From: Bacteroidaceae bacterium
GTDB lineage: Bacteria; Bacteroidota; Bacteroidia; Bacteroidales; Bacteroidaceae
DNA: 64,000 bases
NCBI GenBank assembly: GCA_017938245.1
Contig: JAGBBX010000015.1
Coordinates: 60,368-124,367 of the forward strand
Direction: 5' to 3'
In this document: positions 44,801-53,771 of the stretch, one piece after another
How the letters are laid out: every line of letters starts with the position of its first letter
Position numbering within the stretch: the stretch's first letter is position 1
Position numbers and translations under genes: made by a program
Notes under the pieces: generated by a model
Seen by the model: the letters and a program-made list of their open reading frames with translations, nothing else
Databases searched by the model: none
Told to the model about the DNA's origin: nothing

Positions 44801-45763
44801 ATGAAACAAAAAATTCTTTTCACACTGCTTATGGTTGCATTTGCCACCTTATCGGCATTTGCGCAAAAAAGTATGCTCGTTGCCTACAATGGAGGCTATT
44901 TTGTAAAGAACGACAAAGAGTGGAGCGAGTATCGCCCTGCCGACCGCGCAGGCAAATGGTCGAGCTACAAACAATACAAAGAGAGCGAAGAGTTCTTCTA
45001 TCTAAAAAACAAAAAGTGCCGAGTAGCCATCCCAAAGATTGCAAAAGATAAAATATTCATCGACCGCGAGAAAGAGGGGAAATGGGAGGTTGTATATACT
45101 CCGCTTAATATTTACACACTCTGCCCCGATAGTGAAGGAGTTTTTTACTGCTACACAGCCCACGATATTGAGGCTATAGGTTACTTTGTGCGCGACAACA
45201 ATATATGGCGCGAGTATCGCCCCCTGATGAAACGCAGCAAATGGGCCGAGTTCAAACAGTGCGACGAAAATAAAGACTACTTTATTGTCGAGAGCCGACA
45301 TAACACTGTGTATATCCCCAAAAGCAATGATAAGAACTTTATCATAAAGAAAAAGGATAACAGCAGTTGGCAAGGGGGATACACCACTACCGCCATATAC
45401 GACCGCTCGGCAAAGTATCGCTACAATTTTTACTTTCAACAGACACTTACAGCCAAAAGGAAGAAATTCGAAGAATCGGGCGAGAATGCACGTGTAAGTT
45501 TCGACAACAAGAATAACTTAGTTATAGCAATTGATGGCAAACACTACTATTTCACATATACCTCGATAGAGATAAGTGAACTTGGAGGCAAAGAGGCAAT
45601 TCTTATTACCATCGACAAGAAGAACCGATTATATCTGACCGATAGCAACACCTGCAATGTTGAATGTAAGGAGATTGGTAAAAACAGACTTTTCATAGGA
45701 GGAAACAGCAAGCTTTACAATCAGCTAAAGGCAGCGCTACTCTCAGGTACATTCTGCCTTTAA
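44801..45763 (+). CDS. Secreted protein with two tandem about 80-residue repeats
   Basis: A 320-residue protein with a signal peptide ending SAFAQ. Two homologous units follow: residues about 25-110 (NGGYFVKNDKEWSEYRPADR, GKWEVVYTPLNIY) and about 120-205 (IGYFVRDNNIWREYRPLMKR, SSWQGGYTTTAIY). Each has the order YFV-N-W-EYRP-KW-YIPK. A different C-terminal domain occupies 210-320. I do not recognise a family. It closes the ECF-sigma operon, 6 bases after the previous gene, and a clear terminator follows. Confidence 0.7.
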   Translation: MKQKILFTLLMVAFATLSAFAQKSMLVAYNGGYFVKNDKEWSEYRPADRAGKWSSYKQYKESEEFFYLKNKKCRVAIPKIAKDKIFIDREKEGKWEVVYTPLNIYTLCPDSEGVFYCYTAHDIEAIGYFVRDNNIWREYRPLMKRSKWAEFKQCDENKDYFIVESRHNTVYIPKSNDKNFIIKKKDNSSWQGGYTTTAIYDRSAKYRYNFYFQQTLTAKRKKFEESGENARVSFDNKNNLVIAIDGKHYYFTYTSIEISELGGKEAILITIDKKNRLYLTDSNTCNVECKEIGKNRLFIGGNSKLYNQLKAALLSGTFCL

Positions 45764-45790
45764 TTGGAATAGAAACAGATATATAAACAG

Positions 45791-45823
45791 CGTGCAGGAG
45801 CGGTCATTAAATGCTCCTGCACG
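45791..45823 (+). terminator. Terminator of the ECF-sigma operon
   Basis: CGTGCAGGAGC pairs with GCTCCTGCACG around an 11-base loop, followed by TGTATTT. Confidence 0.75.
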
Positions 45824-45837
45824 TGTATTTAATAAGC

Positions 45838-46587
45838 CTAAGAGCCCAATATATTATTTGCCACTATAGCCAACACATCGGGATAGGCAGGAAACGATTC
45901 CTTTCGCAACAACACCCCCTCATCGCTGTGCATATCTCCAAGAACTGGGGTGCAGAGAGTAAAACAGGGAATACCATACTCGTCGTAATCCCAGCTCTCG
46001 TCGGGCTCGGCATCGTGTATATAAGCATATTTCCCCGAATATGGTTTCAATAACTCGACAAGGCGATGAGCAGTGAAGATATCAAATCCCAAATCATTCT
46101 CAATGGTAAACGGAGACTGCTGCTCCCACCCTTCGTTAGTGACGTCGAGCACAATGGCAAAGGCGACACTGCACTGCATACGTCCAATGGCACACACCGT
46201 CTCTACGGCTCCTTGCGAGTCCTTCTCCTCGTCGCCCGTGAATGCAATAATTACATTATCGGCAAATTTCCCGTTCAGCATATTCCATATTGTGGCAGCA
46301 TTAGTGTAGCTGTTGTCGAATGTGCCGTACAAAGAATTGTCCTTCTCTTGACAAAAGCACTGCGAATAGACAGTGTCGATGTGCGTTGAGACAAGCACTA
46401 CCCTCTCGCCATCTGTTGGTGGACGCTTACTATAGAGCATAGTGAGATTACCTTTGTATAATAGTTCATACTCGCTCCCTTTCAGCATATTCTCTATTGC
46501 CAAAAGACGCGTAGCATCGGTAAATTTCTCTCCATCGTCGAGGCTGTTTACCGTAACCTTTTTCAGTATTTGTAAAAATTGTTCCAT
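45838..46587 (-). CDS. M20/M28-like zinc peptidase
   Basis: A 249-residue cytoplasmic protein. Metal-site motifs appear in order: STHIDTVY near residue 69, GTFDNSYTNAA near residue 88, FTGDEEKDSQGA near residue 115, VLDVTNEGW near residue 146 and HSDEG near the C-terminus. This is the His-Asp-Glu-Asp-His order of co-catalytic aminopeptidases, but the protein is short and lacks the usual dimerisation domain. The substrate is unknown. It is divergent from the Crp-like gene, with only 45 bases between starts. Confidence 0.7.
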   Translation of the reverse strand: MEQFLQILKKVTVNSLDDGEKFTDATRLLAIENMLKGSEYELLYKGNLTMLYSKRPPTDGERVVLVSTHIDTVYSQCFCQEKDNSLYGTFDNSYTNAATIWNMLNGKFADNVIIAFTGDEEKDSQGAVETVCAIGRMQCSVAFAIVLDVTNEGWEQQSPFTIENDLGFDIFTAHRLVELLKPYSGKYAYIHDAEPDESWDYDEYGIPCFTLCTPVLGDMHSDEGVLLRKESFPAYPDVLAIVANNILGS

Positions 46588-46632
46588 AAGTGTGGCTAAG
46601 ATAGCAATTTATTATATATCTTCGCGATAATT

Positions 46633-47196
46633 ATGGAGAATATTATACGCAAAATAAGAGAATACTATCCTGTATCGGACGAGGCTTTGCAAGCGTTGCT
46701 ATGCGAGTTATGCCTTGTGCAATATCCCAAGAACAAGCGTATAGTTGAATCGGGTGTAACCGACCATAATGTCTATTTCATCGAGCAGGGAGTTACACGC
46801 TCCATTTTTCACAAAGATGATACAGACACAACAACGTGGTTCAGCCAAGAGGGAGATATTACCTTTGGAATGTACTCGCTTTATCACAACAAGCCATCGG
46901 TCGAGAGTATAGAGACACTTACCGACTGCGTTATATACACCATCCCTATTGACAAGCTAAACGAACTTTACGAAAGATACATCGACATTGCAAATTGGGG
47001 GCGCATTGTGCATCAGGATGTAAACTGCCTCTTAAGCCACATTTTTGTGGAGCGTCTGCAACTGTCGCCACGCGAAAGGTACGACTGCTTTTTACAGCGT
47101 TTCCCGGGGCTTCTGAACAGAATAAAACTAAAATACGTTGCCGAATTTTTAGGAATTTCGATATATACCCTAAGCAGGATAAGGTCGGGTAAATAG
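46633..47196 (+). CDS. Crp/Fnr family transcriptional regulator
   Basis: A 187-residue protein. An N-terminal cyclic-nucleotide-binding-like beta roll (VESGVTDHNVYFIEQGVTRSI, EGDITFGMYSLYHNKPS) precedes a C-terminal helix-turn-helix (LKYVAEFLGISIYTLSRIRSG). No cysteines in Fnr positions are seen. TATCTTCG at 46617-46624 lies so near the ATG that the message could be almost leaderless. It may control the adjoining acyltransferase or peptidase gene. Confidence 0.85.
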   Translation: MENIIRKIREYYPVSDEALQALLCELCLVQYPKNKRIVESGVTDHNVYFIEQGVTRSIFHKDDTDTTTWFSQEGDITFGMYSLYHNKPSVESIETLTDCVIYTIPIDKLNELYERYIDIANWGRIVHQDVNCLLSHIFVERLQLSPRERYDCFLQRFPGLLNRIKLKYVAEFLGISIYTLSRIRSGK

Positions 47197-47332
47197 TTTT
47201 TTTTGCTTTTAAGCAAATATTTATAGAAAGGCATTTTGTATCTTCGCGGTCGGAAATTTGTGGAACGACGGACAAACGTCCCACCAAACAAGAGTCTGTT
47301 TTGAGGAGAATAATCAATAAAAAACATACAAA

Positions 47333-48505
47333 ATGTCAGAAACAAAAAATTTCGCAACCTCATCGGCAATGTTTGCCGATAGCAAACCACACTATGCCCT
47401 ACTCGACGGCCTACGTGGCGCGGTTGCACTGATGGTAGTCTGGTACCACGTATTCGAGGGATTCGCCTTTGCCGAGGGATCGGCAATCGATGTATTTAAT
47501 CACGGACATTTGGGAGTGGACTTCTTCTTTATGCTCTCGGGTTTTGTAATCAGCTACGCATACGACAGCCGTTGGCAGGCAGGCAGCAATAACCGCCTCA
47601 CAATAGGAAGTTTCTTCAAACGCCGTCTCATACGTCTGCATCCTATGCTTATTATGGGTGCGATAATTGGTTTTATTACTTTCCTCATTCAGGGTGGCGT
47701 AAAATGGGACGGCACAGAAACTCCCTTTTCGTGGACCATTGTTGCCCTTGTGCTAACAATGCTCTTTATCCCGGCCTACCCCGGTGCAGGCTACGATGTT
47801 CGCGGCAATGGCGAGATGTATTCGCTCAACGGTCCCGGCTGGTCGCTCTTCTTCGAGTACATTGGTAATATCCTCTATGCACTCTTTATCCGTCGCTTAG
47901 GCAACAAAGCGCTGGCAGTTTTTACAGCACTGCTTGGTATTGCCTGGGTGTGGTTTGTTGCTACCGACGTATCGGGTTACGATATGATAGGTATCGGTTG
48001 GACACTCGACTCGGCCAATTTCTTCGGTGGACTCCTTAGAATGATGTTCCCCTTCTCACTTGGTATGCTTATGGCGCGAAACTTCAAGCCCTATAAGATT
48101 CCCGGAATTTTTTGGATTTCTATCGTCGTGCTTTTCGCACTATTCTCGGTACCTGCATTTGCAAAGAGTGGCAGCATAAGCATTAACGGTATCTACGAGC
48201 TTTGCTGCATTATGATAGTATTCCCCATTATTGTGTGGTTGGCCGCATCGGGCAGCACAACAGACAATGTATCGACAAAGGTATGCAAATTCTTAGGCGA
48301 CATCTCTTACCCTCTTTACATTGTGCATTACCCCGTAATGTACCTCTTCTATGCTTGGCTAATTGACAATAAGCTATACACTCTTGGCGCGACGTGGCCG
48401 GTTGTCATTCTGGTATTTGCTATTAATATTACTCTTGCTTACGGCTGCCTTAAACTATATGACGAGCCTGTGCGCCGTTGGCTTACACAGAGATTTATGA
48501 AGTAA
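47333..48505 (+). CDS. Membrane acyltransferase (OafA/YrhL-like, acyltransferase family 3)
   Basis: A 390-residue integral membrane protein with about ten hydrophobic segments. The N-terminal signature LLDGLRGAVALMVVWYHVFE has the conserved Arg and His, followed by GHLGVDFFFMLSGFVISY and FFKRRLIRLHPM, which define acyltransferase 3 proteins that O-acetylate or otherwise acylate surface sugars. The acceptor is unknown. It follows the Crp-like gene by 136 bases; TATCTTCG at 47239-47246 is a -7-like box. Confidence 0.9.
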   Translation: MSETKNFATSSAMFADSKPHYALLDGLRGAVALMVVWYHVFEGFAFAEGSAIDVFNHGHLGVDFFFMLSGFVISYAYDSRWQAGSNNRLTIGSFFKRRLIRLHPMLIMGAIIGFITFLIQGGVKWDGTETPFSWTIVALVLTMLFIPAYPGAGYDVRGNGEMYSLNGPGWSLFFEYIGNILYALFIRRLGNKALAVFTALLGIAWVWFVATDVSGYDMIGIGWTLDSANFFGGLLRMMFPFSLGMLMARNFKPYKIPGIFWISIVVLFALFSVPAFAKSGSISINGIYELCCIMIVFPIIVWLAASGSTTDNVSTKVCKFLGDISYPLYIVHYPVMYLFYAWLIDNKLYTLGATWPVVILVFAINITLAYGCLKLYDEPVRRWLTQRFMK

Positions 48506-48529
48506 TTAGTTTACTCTGAACTATATTTT

Positions 48530-48559
48530 CGACCTCGGCAGACGCATCTGTCGAGATCG
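48530..48559. terminator. Convergent terminator left of the virion-like cluster
   Basis: CGACCTCGGCAGA at 48530-48542 pairs with TCTGTCGAGATCG at 48547-48559 (two G-T pairs), with a CGCA loop. It sits between the acyltransferase and the last gene of the leftward phage-like operon. Confidence 0.7.
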
Positions 48560-48582
48560 AATTATTATATACACAATTACCG

Positions 48583-49005
48583 TTACACTGTACGCTCAGG
48601 CTTAGTCCGCAGCGCGAGAAGATGCTCTATTGCAGTAACAAAATTCTTATTAAGGGCACGATAAAGAGCTGCACTATCGGGTTTTACAACGTCCATCCAA
48701 CGGGCAAAAAGTGCATTCGAAAGAAATGCTTTACACTGTGCCACAAGATTGCTCATACAGGAACATTTCCAATTCTCGGGCATATCGAGAACAAACACCA
48801 CCCTATTGCCCGAATCGTACACCTCGCTATACGGTGCAAGTAGCGCCGACAGTTCGGTAACAGAATCGTTCCACAGAGGAAGAATACGTTCCTCGTCATC
48901 CTCGGTCGATGCAACAAGTTCCGCAGCTTGTAACTTTACTCCTAAATTTGCCGAAAGACGATGTAATGCATCGTAAACCTCTTTTTTCTCAATTTCGATA
49001 TTCAT
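48583..49005 (-). CDS. Small protein, paralogue C of the cluster's head-associated family
   Basis: A 140-residue helical protein. It shares a layout with the products at 57019-57531 and 57544-58020: a short acidic turn (STEDDEE), a helix ending NDSVTELSALLAPY, a strand VVFVLDMPENW, then LVAQCKAFLSNALFARWMDV and a basic end LALRTKPER. No database family is recognised. It is the last gene of the leftward morphogenesis operon. A structural or neck role is inferred only from company. Confidence 0.6.
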   Translation of the reverse strand: MNIEIEKKEVYDALHRLSANLGVKLQAAELVASTEDDEERILPLWNDSVTELSALLAPYSEVYDSGNRVVFVLDMPENWKCSCMSNLVAQCKAFLSNALFARWMDVVKPDSAALYRALNKNFVTAIEHLLALRTKPERTV

Positions 49006-49062
49006 AGTTTATAGATTAATTAGTTAAGGAATTTATTAAAGAGTAATAATTTACAAATACTT

Positions 49063-51897
49063 TTAGGAGAGACGATTATCCCACGCTGTACTCACATTAA
49101 ACTCTAATGCAACAAGACGACTATCACATTTTATTCGTCCTACTATTGCAACGGAAAAATAGCGATACGACTGTGTGGGAGCGTATGGAAAAATTATATC
49201 ACTGAAACTACGGCGTCGTTCACTTCCTGCTACAATTTTGAAATTCTCGCCATCGTTGCTACACAGGAGATAGCAGGCAAGACCGTTGAAAGAGTAACTT
49301 CCATCGGAAGGTGTTGCCGTTGCGTGAAGCATCATCTGCATAATTCTTTTATGTAGTTTTGTACCCCACAACAATGGTCGTGTCATAAGCAGAACAGTAT
49401 TATCGCCCCTCTCACCACCCGGCATAACGACATTTGTACCCGAGTCACCATTCATCAATGTTATCAACTGCGGGTAATTATTGGATATGTGAGCAAAGCT
49501 ATACATATATTTATAGCAGGTGCCATTTGCCAATGAAAAAATATAACTATAAGGATAGTCGGGGTTGGTAACAACAAGTTCGCGATGCTCGTACAGGTAA
49601 CCAACCGATGCACCTCGCGAGTACTCTTTAAAGGTATCATCACCCACCCCGTTCTCAAGCGATACAATGGATGCTATACGAGAAATAGTGCTTTTGTTCG
49701 ACGTTGTCGGTTCGCAATCCAATGCAGCCGATAATGATGTGATGCGTCCACCCTCGATGAGCATAAGCCCCTTTTCAGCAATAAAGGTAACACCGGAGTC
49801 TATTCCTCGCACCGAGTCGGCACCGGTGCACACCTCGCGCGACAGAGGATAGCACGACGAATAGGCAAATTTGCCCGAAGCGTCGGACGACATTGCCCAA
49901 ATGCCATCGGCACAAAAAACATACAGTGGATGCTGACCGAATTGCCCCTGAGAGAGTGCTATCGTGTTGCTGCACACTGCGATAATATCTCTTTGCGAGG
50001 GGGTGTATGTCTGTGCCAACGGAAAGAGGAAAGGATTGTCGGTGGCCGATACTTTTAGCACATTTCCGCGCCGCTCGACGCACTCTTTTTCTTCGGTAGT
50101 GTCATCTTCTATCAACTCCTCCCAAGAGGCATCAATCGGGATATATGCGATGCTCTTTACATCATTAGCAAATATATTCTCCTCGATCTTCACCGTCAAT
50201 GTATCGCCAACAGCAAGTACACCTACAAAATTAAATGTGCCATAGTAACCACCCGCATCTACCTGCGAAGCAAATATAAATGGTCTGCCGTCATACATCC
50301 ACAATCCATTATCGGCATAAGTCAAAATATATACTCCCGCACGGTACGAAAAGAATGTCTTTATATTCTCTTCTGAAAGGATATAATAGGCAACATTATT
50401 GCTGAATAGTCCCGACACAGAAACATTTACTCCATCGTTCGAAGTATTCAGATAGTAAGCAATATTCAACGATTTATGCCGTGTCAAAGGAAAACTCTTG
50501 CGGTAACGTCGTCGAGTTTCACGAATAAAAAATGTCATACGCACGGCACGAGCATCGGGATATTGAATAAGCGCTGCCAAATACTTATCTCCGCTGCTGT
50601 AACCCACCTTCAGCTTATCGTAGTCGCGGCGCACAACAGCCTTTCCCTTAGTTGTTTCAATCTCGACATATACACTACCCGAGAGAGTTAGAGACGACAT
50701 TGTCGGCGGCACAAAGCAATGAGTATCGTAACCCTTGAAAAACGTCTCGCGCAGCCCTGCAATATGCATACGGTTGTTCAGTACATAAGTGTAATCGGCT
50801 GTACGCGATACGAGTGAAATACTCTCCTCGCCAATCTCCTGCGAGAGTGCCAATGACGATGGTGAAACATTAGAAAGCGAATCGACAAGTCCGCCGTTGA
50901 TATTAAACTCGGCAACCTTATAGAATTGTGAACATTTAGATACATCGTCGAAAATCTCGCTACAACTCTTTGGCATATATACATCGGGAGCAGATAACTC
51001 ATTGCCATCTTTTCGAGGCGCAATTTTATATCCCGGAATTGAGCCCGAAGAGAAAACATCAACCGAGACAATAATATTCTCCCACTCTGCAAGATTAAAA
51101 TTCGTGAAATTGAATTTTGGTGCAAACCCTTTTATCTTCACTGTATAATAGGAAGATGTTGCATCCTTATCCTGTGGAACGGCAACAAAGTTACCACCAT
51201 CGCTGTAAACTCCATCGACAACGCTACCGTCTTTTACATAGTATATTGGCGAAAAGAACGAATAACTGCCATCGAAAAGTCGAAAAGCATAGCGGAACAA
51301 TGCGCGGTCGATATAGCATCCTTTGGCATTTAATTTTGCTACGCACTCGTCGAAATAGCCTTTTGAAGCATTCTCCCAATAGAGGTTTTCATCCTCGTCA
51401 CTCGTTGTTTTTCCACTGCGGTATTTATATTCTGTTGTTACACTCTCTACGTGCGAATAGAGCGTGAACCCAAGCTCGGGCATCGGAGGGCGTTCGCCCA
51501 AGCGTCTGTAGCGTCCGGTGTCGTAAAGAGCATACAGTGTCGACGTGCTTGTAAAAAAACATACTAAATTACCTATAAACTCAATTCTCTTTACATCGGA
51601 GTATAGAGGAATTACCTCGAGTTGCGGTACATCACTGCTACGTAAAGGGTTAAAATCATTATCATAGAGATATACTGCACCGTCCTCACAGGCAATGCAC
51701 ATATACACCCCTGCAATCTCGTGACGGTAAACTGCACTGTATTTACGTGGTAACGAAGCAAGTTCCTTCGGTGGCGCAATGGGTTGCGCCACACCATTTG
51801 TAATGCGCAGATTTATAAGTTCGGCACATTCGCCATCTTTGGAATAAAGATTATCGGTACTGCGTACAATACCTTTAAATGTAATATTTTTAAGCAT
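49063..51897 (-). CDS. Large phage-tail-like protein (possible P22 gp10-type tail hub/stabilisation protein)
   Basis: A 944-residue beta-rich protein without signal peptide. The start (ITFKGIVRSTDNLYSKDGEC, AELINLRITNGVAQPIAPPK) resembles podophage tail stabilisation proteins, which begin by listing inputs for a propeller-like fold. Repeating short strands with aromatic and Gly residues continue throughout (PLYVFCADGIWAMSS, GIDSGVTFIAEKGLMLIEGG). This suggests a beta-propeller joined to other beta domains. Assignment rests on layout and neighbours; no catalytic motif was found. It lies 57 bases before the small paralogue and 7 bases after the spanin-like gene. Confidence 0.6.
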   Translation of the reverse strand: MLKNITFKGIVRSTDNLYSKDGECAELINLRITNGVAQPIAPPKELASLPRKYSAVYRHEIAGVYMCIACEDGAVYLYDNDFNPLRSSDVPQLEVIPLYSDVKRIEFIGNLVCFFTSTSTLYALYDTGRYRRLGERPPMPELGFTLYSHVESVTTEYKYRSGKTTSDEDENLYWENASKGYFDECVAKLNAKGCYIDRALFRYAFRLFDGSYSFFSPIYYVKDGSVVDGVYSDGGNFVAVPQDKDATSSYYTVKIKGFAPKFNFTNFNLAEWENIIVSVDVFSSGSIPGYKIAPRKDGNELSAPDVYMPKSCSEIFDDVSKCSQFYKVAEFNINGGLVDSLSNVSPSSLALSQEIGEESISLVSRTADYTYVLNNRMHIAGLRETFFKGYDTHCFVPPTMSSLTLSGSVYVEIETTKGKAVVRRDYDKLKVGYSSGDKYLAALIQYPDARAVRMTFFIRETRRRYRKSFPLTRHKSLNIAYYLNTSNDGVNVSVSGLFSNNVAYYILSEENIKTFFSYRAGVYILTYADNGLWMYDGRPFIFASQVDAGGYYGTFNFVGVLAVGDTLTVKIEENIFANDVKSIAYIPIDASWEELIEDDTTEEKECVERRGNVLKVSATDNPFLFPLAQTYTPSQRDIIAVCSNTIALSQGQFGQHPLYVFCADGIWAMSSDASGKFAYSSCYPLSREVCTGADSVRGIDSGVTFIAEKGLMLIEGGRITSLSAALDCEPTTSNKSTISRIASIVSLENGVGDDTFKEYSRGASVGYLYEHRELVVTNPDYPYSYIFSLANGTCYKYMYSFAHISNNYPQLITLMNGDSGTNVVMPGGERGDNTVLLMTRPLLWGTKLHKRIMQMMLHATATPSDGSYSFNGLACYLLCSNDGENFKIVAGSERRRSFSDIIFPYAPTQSYRYFSVAIVGRIKCDSRLVALEFNVSTAWDNRLS

Positions 51898-51904
51898 AAG
51901 TTTT

Positions 51905-52306
51905 CTATTTCTCTATAAGTTGGCGCAACAGCGAAAAAATTCCACTTCGCCACAGAATAAGGAAAATGAGCAATAGCACAGCTGCAATACTCCACATAGA
52001 GCAGCTGTTTTTTTTCGATTCGATTATCTCTTTTACAACCTTTGTTACAGTGTCGCACATCAATAGTGTATCGGTGCGCAAACGGTCGCGGTATAGTGTG
52101 CGGATGCGAGTAACAAATACCGTATCGGCACTCTCACGCACCCGCACACTGTCGTGCAGAAAGATACTATCGCGTGTATGAAAGGAGAGATATTGTTCAT
52201 TCACACGACCATTGCTCTCGCAGTTCTCTCTTGTTCGGCACGACACAACGAGCGACAAAAGCAGAAGAGGCAGAATTAATCGGCAATAAAAGAAGTTCCT
52301 TTTCAT
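51905..52306 (-). CDS. Putative unimolecular spanin (lipoprotein with C-terminal membrane anchor)
   Basis: A 133-residue protein. An N-terminal lipoprotein signal ends LVVSC, so Cys23 would anchor in the outer membrane. Residues about 25-100 are charged and extended (DSIFLHDSVRVRESADTVFV). A C-terminal transmembrane helix at about 105-126 (IAAVLLLIFLILWRSGIF) would sit in the inner membrane. Joining both membranes in one chain is the hallmark of u-spanins such as phage T1 gp11, of nearly the same length. Function is inferred from topology only. It overlaps no neighbour and lies in the phage-like operon. Confidence 0.6.
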   Translation of the reverse strand: MKRNFFYCRLILPLLLLSLVVSCRTRENCESNGRVNEQYLSFHTRDSIFLHDSVRVRESADTVFVTRIRTLYRDRLRTDTLLMCDTVTKVVKEIIESKKNSCSMWSIAAVLLLIFLILWRSGIFSLLRQLIEK

Positions 52307-52323
52307 AGCCCCACTGCTTACCT

Positions 52324-52605
52324 TTACATCTCGAGATACTTTATAAGAGTAAATTCACTGCGCGAGCAAAGTTTGATAAACTGTCCGGGAATAACCCCCT
52401 CGATAGTTATCTCACTTTTAGACTCTTCGAAACCAAAGTTGTCTTGAAACAGATACTCCTCCTCGCCATCGATGCTCACCATAACATCGACCGGAAAGGG
52501 ACCCTTTTTGTGCACACGCACTCTTATGTCTCCACCTATACATTCAATTGGTTCACTCTCCCAACACTCTCCGTTGAACGAGTAATTAATTTTAGAAACA
52601 GCCAT
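52324..52605 (-). CDS. Small protein of the virion-like operon
   Basis: A 93-residue, beta-rich acidic protein (RVRVHKKGPFPVDVMVSIDG, EEEYLFQDNFGFEESKSEIT). No family recognised. Its ATG lies 3 bases after the stop of the connector gene at 52609-53259, so translation is coupled. In tailed phages this position often holds a head-closure or tail accessory protein, but nothing in the sequence proves it. Confidence 0.6.
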   Translation of the reverse strand: MAVSKINYSFNGECWESEPIECIGGDIRVRVHKKGPFPVDVMVSIDGEEEYLFQDNFGFEESKSEITIEGVIPGQFIKLCSRSEFTLIKYLEM

Positions 52606-52608
52606 AAT

Positions 52609-53259
52609 CTATCGTTTTTCGTTCGATTGAAAATTATTACAATAGGCGGCAGCAATCGCCATAAGAGAATTTGCACAGTCGCGCCGCTCGAAAATATTGA
52701 AAAGCATTGCTGCACACTGATAGGCGACAGCTTTGTGCAGTGCAGTATCGCAACCCGATAGTCCCTCGTCGGGATTGTAACGTGCCTCGTAGAGTAACTC
52801 AGCAATCTGCGGTTCACTCTCTTTTGGCAACGAATAGTAAGATAATACCACACGTCCATCGGCATTATAGGACTCGATACAGACGGGACGGCAGCTCCCC
52901 GCACGAGTATAGGGATTATGTTGTGCAGCAGCCACTGCCGATTCCGATGGAAACATCTGCAAGCAGGGACGTTCCCACCCCTTCATCCTCAACGAGATTA
53001 GTTTCACAAAGTCCTCGGGCAATGTAATCTCCCCCGTACCATCACCATTATCCTTTATCCCGGCATCAGCTGCATCTTTTGGGTTGAGACTGCCCCACCC
53101 CATATTACGCTGAATCCACAGAACGGCATCGGGCAACAGCGCTGCAATGTGCTCGTCGATGGAACGAGTATCATCACTCAACAGAGTAACAGCGCTATCG
53201 TCGTACATCTCATTGATTATCTGGCGCACCTTAAGCCGCAACTCATCGTTAGTAATCAT
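52609..53259 (-). CDS. Head-tail connector-like protein (P22 gp4-like position)
   Basis: A 216-residue, mostly helical protein (LRLKVRQIINEMYDDSAVTL, ALLPDAVLWIQRNMGW, ITLPEDFVKLISLRMKGW). The pattern of helices then a small beta insertion, and the closing HKAVAYQCAAMLFNIFERRD, resembles podophage head-tail adaptors. The start is the ATG at 53257-53259, which overlaps the upstream stop as ATGA; an upstream TTG is less likely. The role is inferred from size, fold pattern and order. Confidence 0.55.
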   Translation of the reverse strand: MITNDELRLKVRQIINEMYDDSAVTLLSDDTRSIDEHIAALLPDAVLWIQRNMGWGSLNPKDAADAGIKDNGDGTGEITLPEDFVKLISLRMKGWERPCLQMFPSESAVAAAQHNPYTRAGSCRPVCIESYNADGRVVLSYYSLPKESEPQIAELLYEARYNPDEGLSGCDTALHKAVAYQCAAMLFNIFERRDCANSLMAIAAAYCNNFQSNEKR

Positions 53260-53693
53260 AACCAATTGGGAAAAGAGATGCCAAGTTCCTCGGCCTTTGC
53301 GCGAACAGCGTGTTTATTCTGCAATTGCGAGAGCGGACATTTATAAGGGTCGCCCATAAGCACCGCGCGTGCCTGCTGCGTATTACTCACATTAGGAAAG
53401 TTTTTTTCGTCGCTATCCTCCTCGTTTTTCTCATCCTCGCACTCGGCAGCAAGGTTACCATTGTCATCAAGTACAACAACCACACCTCGTCGTATTATGC
53501 CGTTACGGTAGTCGGCGCTATTCTCAATGGCACTCTGATAAAGAGGATTATCGGTTATATATTGCGCCGGAGTAATCCCTGCCGAGTTTACAGCTCCACC
53601 CGTAAACTCCACGCGTACCAGTGCCTTGCCCACTCTGAAGAAACAGTTGCGCTCGACCTGTCCGCGAATCTCGTATGTAATTCGTTTTTTCAT
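53256..53693 (-). CDS. Small head-associated protein of the virion-like operon
   Basis: A 145-residue protein. Residues 1-75 are beta-rich (KKRITYEIRGQVERNCFFRV, VRVEFTGGAVNSAGITPAQY); then an acidic linker (CEDEKNEEDSDEKN) leads to a helical tail (LQNKHAVRAKAEELGISFPNWL). The tail is reminiscent of short helix-hairpin endings of phage head-completion proteins such as lambda FI-like or rho-N-like domains, without a firm match. It follows the capsid gene after a hairpin spacer and overlaps the connector gene by 4 bases. Confidence 0.55.
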   Translation of the reverse strand: MKKRITYEIRGQVERNCFFRVGKALVRVEFTGGAVNSAGITPAQYITDNPLYQSAIENSADYRNGIIRRGVVVVLDDNGNLAAECEDEKNEEDSDEKNFPNVSNTQQARAVLMGDPYKCPLSQLQNKHAVRAKAEELGISFPNWL

Positions 53694-53711
53694 AGCAATT
53701 CTTTTTTTATA

Positions 53712-53743
53712 TCCTCCGACTATCTTTCACAATAGTCGGAGGA
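53712..53743 (-). terminator. Hairpin between the capsid gene and downstream genes (attenuator candidate)
   Basis: TCCTCCGACTAT at 53712-53723 pairs with ATAGTCGGAGGA at 53732-53743. On the minus strand it follows the capsid stop by 28 bases and is followed by an A run, not Ts. It may therefore protect the upstream message or partly reduce transcription beyond the capsid gene. Confidence 0.5.
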
Positions 53744-53771
53744 CGGTTATTTAATAGTTGTCAGTAAATTG

